NCBI GenBank assembly: GCA_023055505.1
Contig: JALIRH010000001.1
Coordinates: 8,806,467-8,870,466 of the forward strand
Direction of reading: 5' to 3'
Length of the DNA: 64,000 nucleotides
Source of the DNA: Callipepla californica brunnescens
Taxonomy: Eukaryota > Chordata > Aves > Galliformes > Odontophoridae
Part shown: positions 24,710 to 36,649 of the stretch, in pieces
Layout of the letters: every line of letters starts with the position of its first letter
Numbering within the stretch: the stretch's first letter is position 1
Notes under the pieces: model-generated
What the model was told of the DNA's origin: nothing
The model's input: only the letters and a program-made list of their open reading frames with translations
The model's database searches: none
Translations under genes and position numbers: made by a program

Positions 24710-27496
24710 CTGCATACCTTTAAATAAATAAAATCTGCATTTGTTACAGATGCACTTCTATACTGACTGCTGTGCAAAACTGTGCTGTTACTTTTATCAC
24801 TTCATTCACCCAAGGGGCAAATAGTGCAAGAAAATGTAAATTATATTGATGTGGCCTCTTTTACAAAGTCTGTCAGACTGACTTGCACCTTATTTCCAAT
24901 GTGTGGCTCACACCATTTCACAGCACCTCGTCTTGAGTTGCAATTTCCCAAGTAGAATTCCTCCCCAGGCTGAAAGCAACCGGAACAAGGAAAAGATGCT
25001 CTGAGGAATGTAACCACACAGGTGAAAATACAAAGTTTATGTCTCTATTCTTTAATATTTCTAATTGCTAGATTTCCTGTTCATTTTCCAATAAAGTTTG
25101 TGGTGAAGACTTACTACAAAATCATAGTGCAACGTGGTTTTACAAACCCCTATTTCCATTCATAACAGATATCTTACTACGTACTTAAAAGAGATCAGCA
25201 GGAATTGGGGTGTTCTCTAACTTCTGTTGAGATCAGTTTGTAGCCATGAGTCTATTTCCATTATTTCATTCATGGTATAGATATAATCTGAAAGGTACAG
25301 TGCTCAGGCCAAGAATTTGAAAACAAGCTTCTCTCATTCAGAGATATTTCCTCAGTGTTTTTTGGCCCCCAATAAAAATGAAATAAGTAAAATTTATTGG
25401 GTTTTTGTGTTGTTGTTGCTTTTTGTTTTTTGGGTTTTTTTAATCTGAATTATTAGCAAATAAGAAATGTTTGAGCCATTAACAGCAAAAGGAACACAAG
25501 ATTGCTGTATTCATAATGTGCTTATGATGCAACATTAGTTTAAATATAGCAGGCTTAAGTCTAGCTGTTAAAGTCTGACATAATGGTCTTGAAGGAATTT
25601 TGCTGCAGAATTTTTAATATACGTACAGCTCTGAAATGGGGACAAATGCCACTTTCAGCACAGTGCTAATGAAGAATCCTTAAATTTCTGTCATGATGAT
25701 GCTTAAGTAATTTCCATGTATGCTGTCAAATTTCTGCCAGATTTCTGAAATTATGTACTTATTTTTATCATTATGCAATACTAAGGCAACTTCATTCACT
25801 CTGAACAAAGAGACAAGACCTCCCCTCCCCCACATTATGTGATACTTGCCTTTAACTATGCACACTTAATTACCTCACCTGTACTACATCTACTAATCAT
25901 CCTATCCTTCAAACTCCTTAGGGCACACACGGTTATTCTCTTCTCATGTTTCTCATCTCTTTCAATTCCCGTTAGACCTTCTACTGTCTTTTCTAATGTT
26001 TACAGCACCTTCCAATTTAGTATCACATGTGATTTTCTCAAAGTGCTTTTTACTCTTTCTTTCAGAATGCAAAAGAAAATATTCCACAAGGTCAGATCTC
26101 ACACATATGCTCCCACTAACGTATAAACACATATTTCCAGAAAATCACTAGCTCCATCTTTCTGCTCCAGTGCAACTGCTGGTTAGCAACGATTGAAACA
26201 GAGAACTAGGCAGTTCACTGAGGGAAACATCAAGAGAAAAAAAGATTGTTTTAAGTTGTTACAAATGATGTTCTGAAAAGATAATAGAAATACACACTTT
26301 TGAGATTTTCATCATGGACTCTGGAATGTAATTATTGCTAGAATGGAATAAAGGGGAAAAAAAAGTAACAGAAAACCTTATTGTGAGTCAGCATTTTACT
26401 CCATTGAATTTCAGCAGTCATTTTTAAGTAAGGTCAGTAGTAAATGATGACAACTGCAATCAGGTCTCTGACACTGTAATTAGCAGCTATTTGTGGAGCA
26501 CGAAATACTTTAAACCAGATAAACAAACTCAGGATCAAAGTTCTCCTTGTGTAAATAAATAGGAAGTAAGGCAGATGTAGCCATATAAACACAAGACAAG
26601 GAAGCAAAATAGCCATTTTAACATGCAGAGCAAGTAATATCAATTTGTAAGTTATCTGAAATTCAAATTTTTGTTAAGAGCCTGCTGATTCCAAGAAAAG
26701 ACAGTTGGCATTTTGATTATAGCCACTTCATTTATTGGCTTAATGCTGTGTATAATCTTTCTAAAATAAATACACCAAATTAATAATTACACTAACTCCT
26801 GCAATGCTCCCCAAACAGGGCTCGCTGCAGCTCAGCATGGAGCGTGTGTGTGTTTTTTTTCTAAGCAATTAAACTGTATCTTTTAAGATCATTAAGGCTC
26901 AGGGTCAGACCAGGCTCTTTATTCTTCTAAACAGATGTTTAGGAGATCCTGGATGCCCTTTTTTTTATCACCTTCTGCTAATTACTCTCTGCCTATTCTT
27001 TCCACTCCCTGGCTTTCAAGCGACCAGTGGGCCCCTGAATACCATCTGTTCAAAATTCTGGTCCCTGCCCTCTGTTAGACCTCTGTAGACCTTTGCCTTT
27101 TTTCTTTTCCATTATGGAGATCATGCATGCATTAGGTGGGTCATGTTCCTTTTGCTATACACAGTGGCACGTGCCAATGCCCTTGAGGAATCAGCTGCAG
27201 GGTTAAAATTACAATTGGCTTGCTTCCTCCAAAACAACATTAATCTTTTGTTCTCCCACATACTATTTAATATAATCACAGAGATGTTACTGATCGTCTG
27301 CTTTAGATATTAATATGCTTTTTAAATATCTTTTTAAAGCAACAGGGTTTAATTAGATGAAGAAAGGGTAAGAAAAAAAAATACAAACATACAAACATTT
27401 ACCGTTTTTAACCACCTTCTTTCAATCCTTTTGTTTAGGCAGACTTCTCAGGTTTTATCCAGCACTACTTGAAACTTCTAAAGGTGGTAGAAATAA

Positions 27497-28599
27497 TTCA
27501 CAGAATCACAGAATTGTAGGGGTTGGAAGGGACTTCTAGAGATTGAGTCCAACCCCCTGCCAAATCAGGCTCCCTAGCCCAGGTTGCACAGGTAGGCGTA
27601 CAGGTGAGTCTTGAACATCTCCTGAGAAGGAGACTCCACCACCTCTCTGTGCAGCCTGTGCCAGTGCTCCATCACTGCACTGTGTAGAAGTTCCCATGCA
27701 CATCTGTGCGGAACTTCCTATGCTTTGGTTTGTGTCCATTTCCCTTCATCCTATCACCACACACTGCAGAGAAGAGTTCAGCCTTGTCCTTTTGCCTCCC
27801 GCTCCTTAGATTTATAGGCATGGATCAGATCCCCTCTGAGTCTTCTTTTTTTCAAGGCTGAACAGACCCAGGTCTCTCAGCCTTTTTTTATAAGGGAGGT
27901 GTTCCACACCCTTTATTATCTTCGTAGCCCTCCACTGGACTCTTTCAAGTAGATCCTGGTTTTTTTTGTACCAGGGAGCCCAGAACTGGGCACACTACTC
28001 CAGGTGAGGCCTGACCAGGGCAGAGTAGAGGGGGAGGATCACCTACCTCAACCTGATGACGACAATCCTTTTAATGCACCCCAGGATCCCATCGGCCTTC
28101 TTGGCCACCAGGGCACACTTCTGGCTCATGGACAGCCTGTTATCCACCAAGACACCCAGATCCCTCTCCTCAGAGCTCCTCTCCAGCAGGTCATCCCCCA
28201 ACCTGTACCGGTACATGCAGTTTTTCCTCCCTAGGTGCAAAACCTTACACTTGCTCTTTTTAAACTTCATCCGGTTCCTCTCCACCCAACTCTTCAGCCT
28301 GTCCAGGTCTTACTGAATGGAAATGCAGCCTTCCAGTGTGTCAGCCATTCCTCCCAGCTTTGTATCATCAGCAAACTTGTTGAGGGTTAACTCTATCTCC
28401 TCATCAAGGTCGTTGATGAAGATGTTGAACAGGACCAGACCCAGTGCTGATCTCTGAGGGATCCATTAAGTACAAGCCTCCAACTGGACTCTGCTCCACT
28501 GATCACAACCCTCTGAGCTTTGCCGCTCAGCCAGTTCTCAACCCACTTCACCATCCAATTCCATTTCTTAAAAGAAAGTTCCCTCCTCATTTGGGGATT
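27497..28599 (-). mobile_element. CR1 retrotransposon with reverse-transcriptase remnant
   Basis: About 1.1 kb of minus-strand CR1. From left to right: inverted tail 'ttcacagaatcacagaattg', 3' UTR ('ccaaccccctgccaaatcag', 'ctatcaccacacactgcaga', 'gaggtgttccacacccttta'), then the ORF2 C-terminus and polymerase region to its right end near 28599. The sequence is well preserved. The right end meets a second CR1 in opposite orientation, so the two lie 5'-to-5'. 5'-truncated and inactive. Confidence 0.95.
28043..28599 (-). pseudogene. CR1 ORF2 reverse transcriptase C-terminal part, broken
   Basis: Minus-strand translation shows WNWMVKWVENWLSG near 28520-28565, then the polymerase motif FADD encoded at 28364-28375, and downstream MKFKKSKCKVLHLG and DLGVLVDNRLSMSQ, all typical of CR1 ORF2. 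A frameshift lies near 28455-28460: the frame upstream of it and the frame reading the [12 protein letters not shown] segment differ. A stop codon occurs at 28310-28312. The endonuclease and the first half of the reverse transcriptase are missing. It cannot encode an active enzyme. Confidence 0.9.
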
Positions 28600-29482
28600 T
28601 AGTGCAACTTCAATAAGTTTGCAGATGACACCAAGTTGGCTGGTCATATCAATATGCCTGAGGGTAGCAAGGTCCTGCGGAGAGATGTGGTCAGGCTGAA
28701 CCGTTGGGCTGAAGCCAATGGGATGAGGTTCAAGAAGACCAAGTGCTGGGTTCTGCACTTTGGCTGCAACAACCTCAGGCAATGCTACAGGCTTAGGGCA
28801 GAGTGGCTGGAAGACTGTGTGGAGGCAATGGACCTGGGGCTATTGGTTGATGCTCGGCTGAACATGAGCCAGCAGTGTGCCCAGCTGGCGAAAAAGGCCA
28901 ATGGCATCCTGGCTTGTATCAGAAATACCGTTGCTAGCAGGACCAGGGAAGTAATTGTCCCTCTGTAGTCCGCACTGGTGAGGCCACATCTCAAGTACTG
29001 TGTTCAGTTTGGGGCCTCTCACTGCAAGAAGGACATTGAGGCCCTGCAGTGTGTCCAGAGAAGGGCAACAAAGCTGGTGAGGAGTCTGGAGCACAGGCCT
29101 TATGAGAAATGGCTGAGGGAGCTGGGACTGTTCAGTCTGGAGAAGTAAAAGGCTACATAGCTACCTGAAGAGAGGTTGTAGTGAGCTGAGGGTTGGCCTC
29201 TTCTCTCATGTAAGTCGTGATACAACTAGAGAGAATGGTTTCATGTTGCACCAAGAGAGATTCAGATTGGATGTTAGGAAATACTTCTCCAAAGAAGTGG
29301 GCAGGTGCTGGAATGTGTTACCCCATGAGGTGGTGGAGTCACAAACTCTGGAGGTATTCAAGGAACGTTTACACACTTTGTTACAGAACATGGGTAGTGA
29401 GAACTATTGGTGACAGGTGGATGGCTGGACTGGATGATCTTGTATGCCTTTTCCAACCTTGGTGATTTTATGATTCTGTGGT
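28600..29482 (+). mobile_element. CR1 retrotransposon, head-to-head with its neighbour
   Basis: Plus-strand CR1 starting in ORF2 at the polymerase motif ('aataagtttgcagatgaca'), running through the C-terminal ORF2 region, 'aaggacattgaggccctgca' and 'agcacaggccttatgagaaa', then the 3' UTR ('tgctggaatgtgttacccca', 'ggactggatgatcttgtatg') and the tail 'ttttatgattctgtgg'. Its 3' UTR differs from that of the left neighbour, so this is a different CR1 subtype and an independent insertion, not an inverted duplication of the same element. Confidence 0.94.
28612..28968 (+). pseudogene. CR1 ORF2 C-terminal fragment, open for 119 codons
   Basis: An open frame from the truncation point to a stop at 28966-28968. 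It begins [11 protein letters not shown], with the polymerase FADD motif at 28618-28629, and continues with [40 protein letters not shown] and TREVIVPL, all matching the order of the CR1 ORF2 C-terminus. It ends early where intact elements go on (the 'PL' is normally followed by a tyrosine-serine and more). The first ATG in this frame, at 28636, is internal to the domain and is not a natural start. A dead fragment with fairly good preservation. Confidence 0.9.
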
Positions 29483-29681
29483 TAAACTACAGAAAGAGAT
29501 TTAAGATTTACGATCAAAGAGTAGAGGCTGTTGCTGCCTGTACTGCTGTTAGGATTAAACCCTAGAGACCACTTAATAACTATGCTAGAGTTTGCACATC
29601 TTTCGTACAACATATGAGTGCTTGGAGCACCCAACAGCTCACAGTTGGTTGACTGCCTTGATTGCACAAGCATGAAAAGGT
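29483..29681. other. Short unique spacer
   Basis: About 200 bp between two CR1 pieces. No gene or repeat recognised. Confidence 0.5.
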
Positions 29682-29741
29682 ATTCACAGAATCACAGATC
29701 TGTAGGGGTTGGAAGGGACCGCTAGAGTTCTTCAGTCCCAG
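29682..29741 (-). mobile_element. CR1 3' end, very short copy
   Basis: Only about 60 bp: inverted tail 'attcacagaatcacagatct' followed by 'gtaggggttggaagggacc' and 'ttcagtccca'. Same subtype as the tail at 27497. Severe 5' truncation, with nothing coding. Confidence 0.85.
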
Positions 29742-30012
29742 AGAACAGATCCAGCTGTAAACCTGTGGATCAGCGGCAGGATGATCAGGGTAGTAAGATC
29801 TTCTGTTGCACTCTTAAGTACTCCACACTATTCATTCACAGGGAGAACGTCTGTATTTATATTAATCTAGTTTCAACTGTGACATTCCGATCAATATAGG
29901 TTGTTATTATTATCCACAGCAAAATGAATTATTTTAATCAGCTAAGTTTGACCATTTCTGACAGAAAAAGACACAGCCACTGGTACAGTTAGAATAAACA
30001 ATAGTGTACAAG

Positions 30013-30078
30013 TATAGAAGAATAGAATGGCTGAGATCGGAAGGGACCTTAGTGATCACCTGTTTCCAATTCCCTACC
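30013..30078 (-). mobile_element. CR1 3' end, very short copy
   Basis: About 65 bp in minus orientation: 'agaagaatagaatggctgag' followed by 'ggaagggaccttagtgatca' and 'tttccaattccct', the inverted end of a CR1 3' UTR. Diverged and truncated. Confidence 0.8.
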
Positions 30079-31589
30079 TTCAGCCCTTGCATAACTGTAA
30101 CTAAGTCAAATCCATCATATTATATTTGACTCCATTTTCTGCTCCTTCTGTGTCTATTTACCTATATTAGATTGATTTTGATAGCAAAAAAATAATCCTC
30201 CCAAAGAAAAAAACCCATCTTTTGAAAAATAAATTTTCTTTCACTTCCAGTTTGTGGATTTCTTCCAAAATACAACCACTGTTTCTGTCTTGTGACACAG
30301 AAGCTCTAGTGCTGGTCAGTCATCATTTTCAATTTAGTCACATGTTTGTACTGATAAAGCGTAAACATTTTCCAGTGTCGCAAATGGTTTGAAGTAACAA
30401 CCTCTTCCAAGCCTATTGATGTATTTTAAAAGGCCCGTATTGACTTTAGTAGGCTTTCAATCAGCTCATAGTTATCGGTCTCCACTGACGGGGATAAAAC
30501 ACCCAGGACAAATTGTATATCAACTGCCTAGATTATGAAATATGTAGAGTTTATGGTCTCAGTAAACACAGTGCTTAAGAGAGGTTCATTCAGAGCTTTA
30601 TAGTTTTTCTTATATCACTGTAAGACTTCTTGAATGAACGTTATAAAAATAGAAATACCACAGACACGCACGTTGTGCTAGTTTACTTTGCTTAATCACA
30701 AAAACATTGCCATGGTTGTGAAGTAAACATAGCAAAATTGTCACAGCTTTTCCCCATCTTGGAACAAAATCCCATTATAACTTCTTCTGTGTTAGTTACT
30801 TATGTATCAGATACATAGGAATTTTAGAAAATTTTGCTGAGAAGTATCTATAAATCTGGACATTTGTTCTCCTGCTCTAATCACTGCTGAATCTGCAAAT
30901 CCAGGAGCCTTCAAACAAAAGCTATTGAATGCTGAGTTTGCATTTTCACTCAGCTCTAGCTATGTTCCACATATGCCTTTAATATTTATGAAGAAAATTG
31001 AGAATATCTTCCTTTCAAAATGTTTGTGTATTCTGCAAAAAGAATGCAGGAGCTCAAACACTCTCCTTGACAATTCAATCTTATTTATAAATGAATGTAC
31101 TGAAAAAAAAAATACAGGTATAATAATTTTAAACTGAAGGATGCATATGTTTTCATTAAAGATTTATAGCCAAATTTGTATTGATAGAGGCACACTATTT
31201 TGAGGTCTGTTTCAGAATTGTACTGAATTGAAGTTGCATGTTTATCCAACCTGTGCATGTCTTCAGTTCTCAGCCAGTTATTCTAAAGAGTAATTTGAAG
31301 CCTGGACCATACCTAAATACCAGTACTTCTTCAATCCCCATCCACAGTGAAATGCCTGCAGATCTGAAATTCCTGTCTCAGAAAAACAACTGTAACATAG
31401 AGACAGGCCATGGAGGCTATTGGGTTTTACCTTAAAAGAAATTAACTATGTCCCTTTTATAATTGTGACAGAGGAATCACAGAAGAAGAGAAAGATGCTT
31501 CAAAATGTTAAGAATTTAGAATTTTTGATAAAATGACAACAAATGAGAGAAAGAGATACAAGCAATGGCCAGAGAGAGTCTGAAAATCA
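30079..31589. other. AT-rich unique stretch, no gene seen
   Basis: No gene or transposon recognised. Frames are short and lack family signatures. Confidence 0.5.
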
Positions 31590-31842
31590 TCTCACTTCAC
31601 GGAGACACAGAGGTTGGAAGGGGCCCCTGTGGATCACATAGTCCAACCCCACTGGTACAGAATCTCCACCAGAGTAGGTTACACAGGAAAGCGTCCAGGT
31701 GAGCATTGATTATCTCCAGAGGAGACTCTACAACCTCTCTCAGCAAATTGTTCCAGTGCACTGTCACCCTCAAAGTAAAATCTTCCCTCATATTTCTATG
31801 GAACTTCCTGTGTTCCAGTTTGTTTCCACTGCTACTTGGTCA
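31590..31842 (-). mobile_element. CR1 3' end
   Basis: Minus-strand CR1 UTR: 'cacggagacacagaggttgg', 'cacatagtccaaccccactg', 'aggagactctacaacctctc', 'ttgttccagtgcactgtcac', 'ggaacttcctgtgttccagt'. The 8-bp tail at the left edge has decayed. About 250 bp, non-coding, moderately diverged. Confidence 0.88.
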
Positions 31843-34800
31843 ATGCTCAATAAGTAAGTGACTTGAATTCTTGAGCAGTCACACAAGGAAACTTTCATAC
31901 TCTCCTGTGGGCTGTAAAATGTACCGTACTCATAGTATTCAACTCACCTACTCTCATACACACTCAGAACATTCACAGCTACATTGGACCTGGTCATTGT
32001 AAGTGTTCATTAAAGCTAACAGAGGAAAATGAGCATTGTCAGGATGAGGTTTCTTTAATCTTTATTAGACAGCCAACTCAGGAGTGGGCTAGAATGAATA
32101 ACTTCACATAACTTCCAGATGAAATCTAAGCCTATGTGTTGATGCTAAATGACTATTGCTCACAGCACAGGATTATCTCAGTTCTCCTGCCTGCAAGTTA
32201 AATTTCTTTCCAGAAGTATTCCATACATAAAGGACAAAGGTTCTTTTAATTTTCACATGATGAGGGCAGAGTAGAAGTAAAATATTTTTCCCAGAAATAA
32301 GTGAAAAATGTGGGGTGAGGTAGGTAAAGGCTTGGGTTTGTTTGTTGTTCTTTGTTTGTTTGTTTGTGGATTCTTGAGTATAGAAATGATGGAATGAGGC
32401 TTATTCCTCTGATTAAAGAAAGTGGAACAACCAGCTACATTTCTGTTCCTTTGCGAGAAGAACTTTAGTGTACTATCAGCAATCTGTGTACCTTTTCTTA
32501 CTTAGTCTTATTTGGCAATTTCCACAAAATCACATTGATTTCTTTGTCTTTAAATGGAGCTTTAGAAGACATATGTCTTAAAGGATAGCACTGCTTGGGT
32601 TCCCCATAGCGCAGTAATACAAATTCTGGACACATGGGTTGTTCTTTGATGACTTACTTTATTAGGTTTCCAAATCACGCTGATGCCCAGAGGGTGTGAG
32701 TAGAATTGAAATAGCTTTACACTGCCACAGGAGAGTTGGGAAGGCCCCATTTTATGAGACCGAGGTTAACACTAAAATAACATGTGACAGATGGTCACTT
32801 TTTGCTACCCATCTTACTTGACCAGCATTTTTGTTGCAGACACAAGCAACTCATTTCTCTTTTCTCAACAGAGGATAAATCCATGGAAAGTATATAATCT
32901 GATGACTTATCCCAGCTTTATTATTTCCAACCACAACAAAAGAGGAAAAATTAAATAGAAGCAGTTCTGTAGTATAGCAGGTATGTAGTATTTATAGGAA
33001 CCTTTTCTTCAAAGAAAACAGTAGCTGAATAAAAAGAATTTTTTAATCTCTAACAATTTTCTATTTCTCTATTTACAAATTCACTGGTTTGACAAAAGCA
33101 TTCTACCATTTTTGTTTTTAATGTATAATATCTTTCATACTGGTTAAGGCCAAAACATCTGTTCAGTCCGGTATTGTTTTTCTGACATTAGCCACTGGCA
33201 AATGCATAGGAAAAGATGATCAGAAACTTGATCACTAAGACAGTGCTCCTACTCATTTACTTTCTCATTTTCTCAAAATCAGAAGTTTATGACTTTCTGA
33301 GATGGATGTTGCATTTATGCCTTACTGGACAAGAGTTTTTCATGACTTTTTCAAATCTCTTTTTCAATTAGTTCATATTCTGATTAGCACAACATCCAGT
33401 GGTAAAAAGTTCTAAAGTTTTATTGCACATTATAGGAAAAAATACTTGCTTTAGTTTGTTTTAGGCTTGCTGGCTTACACTTCATTGAAATGTCTCCATA
33501 TTTCAGTGTTACAAGAAACAGTGAATAATCATTCTCTACTTAGATACTCCTTATCACTCACTTCTCTTAGTAGGCTGAAAGAATTAAACCACTCCTATTT
33601 CAGTGTATTTTGTTTTGTTTCAAATTACCTTGTGGGATTGTCTGCAACATTTTTTTCTCTTCTCTTCGAACACTTAACCTCCAATCATACATATTTTCTG
33701 AATTTAGTGAGGGCAGTATGTTTTTGCTTACTTTTTAACAGCAAATTTTCTCCAGAATGTACAGCCTACAGTACAACCTACTGTAAGCCAGACCCTAATA
33801 TCTGAAAGAGGTATTAGACCTAAGTTCCTATAATTATGCTCCATTTTTAGTTTTATGTTTAGTTTGGTCAAGTCTTTCAACCATGCCTACTTAAATTATT
33901 CACTTGCTTCCAAGAAAAAAAAAGAAAAAAACTAAATATATCATAGTGTATTCTGCAGAATTCTAACATTTATTCTTGATGAAGAGGCTTTAAAGATCTC
34001 CATTTCCCAAAGCCACTTTTGATACTCTCAGCAAGAAATATTGCAAAATCACTTTCCTTGAATCATGCCAATCCAATCTCCTTTCAGCACAGTTCTTAAC
34101 TGCCTTCCTTGTTCAGCCCTTCTCAGTAATCATTTATTCCTCTAAGACTCTTTATTTTCCTTGGCTTTCTTCTCACTTCAGACCTCCTTCTCCTTAATTC
34201 TAGTTCTCTCCAAAAAAAATTTTATAACATGGTCAAATATTGTCTCAAAGGCCCAGGTTTCAAAAACTTTTATGCTACAGTAGAGAAACTTACTTGACTA
34301 AGAAGTAAAAATGCACATTAAGAATTCCAGAAATATCAGCCACAAAACACAAAGCATTTGGTTAGGGGGAAAAAAATACATCTTTTCCAAGAACAGAAAA
34401 ACACTCATCTTAGAACCATTTTTGACAGTTGTGTAGATAGATATAACAAGCTTTAGAAGGGAAACAGACTTAATCAGTCAGCAAGAAGCTTGAGTAAAGC
34501 TAGAATCCAGCTCTCCCACCTATTCATTGCTCTGCTTTGGAAAGTGCCCAAAGCTTGCCTTCAGCCCAGAGAATAATTTTTTACAGTATTTACGGTGGTA
34601 ACCATTGGAAAACTGAGATTGTGGTAATCCTCCAGCATTTTTCATGCTTCCATAGTAAACAGAGAATCTTTATTGACAATAATGGTAAGAGTTACATTAT
34701 CTCAGGACCTCCCCTTCAGTGAAATCTGTCAGAATTTTTTCATGTCTTTGAACACTGCTAAAGGGCTGTTTTCAGAGTACGGGGTCTATGGTCTGTTACC

Positions 34801-35589
34801 AGACGAATTATCTATACTCTTCAGAGAATTAAACTATTAATAGCATATACTTTTAGACATGAGTTGGGAAGAACTAAAAATGAAGGAGAACAAAGTATCT
34901 ACTACTTTGGTTCTAATTATGAGCTCCTGTACAAGAAGTACGAATTACAGCAAGTGGAATAAACAAAATTGTAGACATGTATAATACTGCACAAATAAAT
35001 GAGGTGAAATCACCGTAAGGTCATTTGAATTTTTAATAATTTCCTTTCAGTGGAAACATAATGCTACTTAGAAAGTCAAGGCTGTGTCGTGTTATATTCT
35101 GTGGTCTTTTCCTGCTCTCTTATAGTATTTTAAAAACAATTACTATACTTTCATAAAAATGTATTCTAAAATTTTTTTATAATTCTATTATCCCATTAGT
35201 TTTTTGCTGTAGGAATGAATATGTCAGTAAAACATCAACAGTAGTTAGTTTTTCTTTAGAAAGTGAAGGGAGACAAATTTTATATTAGCATGTTTTTGTT
35301 TGCTGATTTTTATCAGAAATTTTTTCCTCACTTTTAGTCTGCATTCAGAAGACTTTAACTATATTTTCTTTTTTACTGACTTTTTCAGTTAATTTTAAAT
35401 AATAAATGAGTCCCTGGAAAATCTAATATTAACAGGAGAACATCAGGCAAAAGACAAGGCCAGCTGATGTCTCAGCCCAACAATACCAGGTTGATAAGTT
35501 GTAGTTTAACTAAGTTCAGTTGCTCAGGAGTTCTACATATACAAACCATAAGACAAAAGACTAATATTAAGACTGAGAATGATAACCAT
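31843..35589. other. AT-rich unique stretch, no gene seen
   Basis: No gene recognised. A (TTTG)n-like run lies at about 32335-32367. The frame at 33467-33805 (112 codons) is rich in leucine, serine and phenylalanine, as expected from T-rich DNA, and has no family signature. Confidence 0.55.
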
Positions 35590-36649
35590 CTCAAGCGTCA
35601 ATCTGGACTTGTGCAAGGCCTTTGACATACTTCCAAACCATATTCTTATTTCTAAACTGTGTATATATGGACTTCAAGACTGGACTATTGGGTGGATAAA
35701 GAATTAGTTGGATGGTCCTAGCCAGGACTGTGGTCAGTAGATCCACATCCAGTTGGAGGCTGGTCATGAGTGGTGTCCCTTTGTCCCTTCACTGCCAACT
35801 TTGATAATGGTGCTCTTCAGCATCTTTATCAATGATATATTAGACAGTGGGATCAAGTGTACCCTCAGCAAGTTTGCTGATAGCGGTGCAGGTGACATAG
35901 TAGAAGGAACAGGTGCTATTGCCTGGGATGTCGACATCCTCAAAAATTAGGCCCATGGGGACCTAATGAGATCCAACAAAGTCAAGTGCAAGTTGTTGTA
36001 TTTGGATCAGGGCAACCCTGGATATGTCCATAGGCTGAAAGAAAAACTCATTGAGAGCAGCCCTGCTGAGGAGGAGCTTGGGGTCCTGACATGAGCCAGC
36101 AGTGGATGACCAATGGTATCATGAGGTTTATGGCTGCATTAAAAGAGGCGTGGCAGCAGGGTGAGGAAGGATATTGTCCACCTCTACTCTGTCCTCACGA
36201 GGACCCAATCTGGAGTACTTCATCTAGGTCTGGGGCCCCCAGTACAAGAAAGATATGGAGCTCCTGGAGCAGCTCCAGAGGAGCACCATGATCAGAGGGC
36301 TCTCTTATGAGAAACAACTGAGGGAGCTGTACTTGTTTAGGTAGGAGAACAGAAGGCTTGGGGGAGACCTCCTTGCAGCCTTTCAGTGCTTGAGGGGAGC
36401 TTATTAAAAGGAGGGGAAACAACATTCTACACTGTCTGCTAGTGATAGGAGAATGGGGAATGGCTTTAAACTAAAAGAGGGGAGACCTAGGTTAGATGTT
36501 AGATTGAAATCCCTTACTCAGAAGGTGGTGAGGTGCTGAAACAGGTTGCTGAAACAGGTTGGGTGGCAACACTGCTCATGAAAGCAGTTGGAACTAGATG
36601 ACCCTTAACGTCTCTTTCAGACCAAGCCATTCTGTGTTCCTCTATGATA
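35590..36649 (+). mobile_element. CR1 retrotransposon with reverse-transcriptase remnant
   Basis: About 1.06 kb of plus-strand CR1, starting further upstream in ORF2 than any other copy here ('gtcaatctggacttgtgcaa', encoding the LCKAFD segment of the reverse transcriptase). It passes the polymerase motif and the C-terminal region, then the 3' UTR ('agagggctctcttatgagaa', 'ctttcagtgcttgaggggag', 'aactagatgacccttaacgt'), and ends 'accaagccattctgtgttcc' plus a partial tail. Near 36095 roughly 50 bp of the family consensus seem to be deleted. A 13-bp unit is repeated at 36535-36560. Inactive. Confidence 0.93.
35595..36090 (+). pseudogene. CR1 ORF2 reverse transcriptase fragment, broken
   Basis: Pieces of CR1 reverse transcriptase in shifting frames: LCKAFDILPNHILISKL from about 35610, then, in the frame from 35753, FSIFINDILDSGIKCTLSKF followed at 35873-35884 by Phe-Ala-Asp-Ser where the family has Phe-Ala-Asp-Asp, so the second catalytic aspartate is lost. 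The frame closes at 35948-35950. Downstream the order continues as expected ([19 protein letters not shown]). Several frame breaks. Confidence 0.88.

Larger units (their letters stand above)
23936..27496. other. AT-rich stretch with facing T and A tracts, no gene seen
   Basis: No gene recognised. It includes a 12-bp tandem pair (TTCAATATCATG then TTCAATATCATT) at 24411-24434, the T tract and A tract listed separately, and a T/G-rich run at about 25399-25441. Short frames here are mostly products of the homopolymers. Confidence 0.55.

Noticed and set aside
28004..29094. Cluster of open frames of 69-129 codons on both strands
   Set aside because: All are inside the two head-to-head CR1 elements; only the ORF2 remnants listed as pseudogenes have meaning.
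33467..33805. 112-codon frame on the plus strand
   Set aside because: Composition reflects T-rich DNA (Leu, Ser, Phe, Tyr); no family signature and no exon context.
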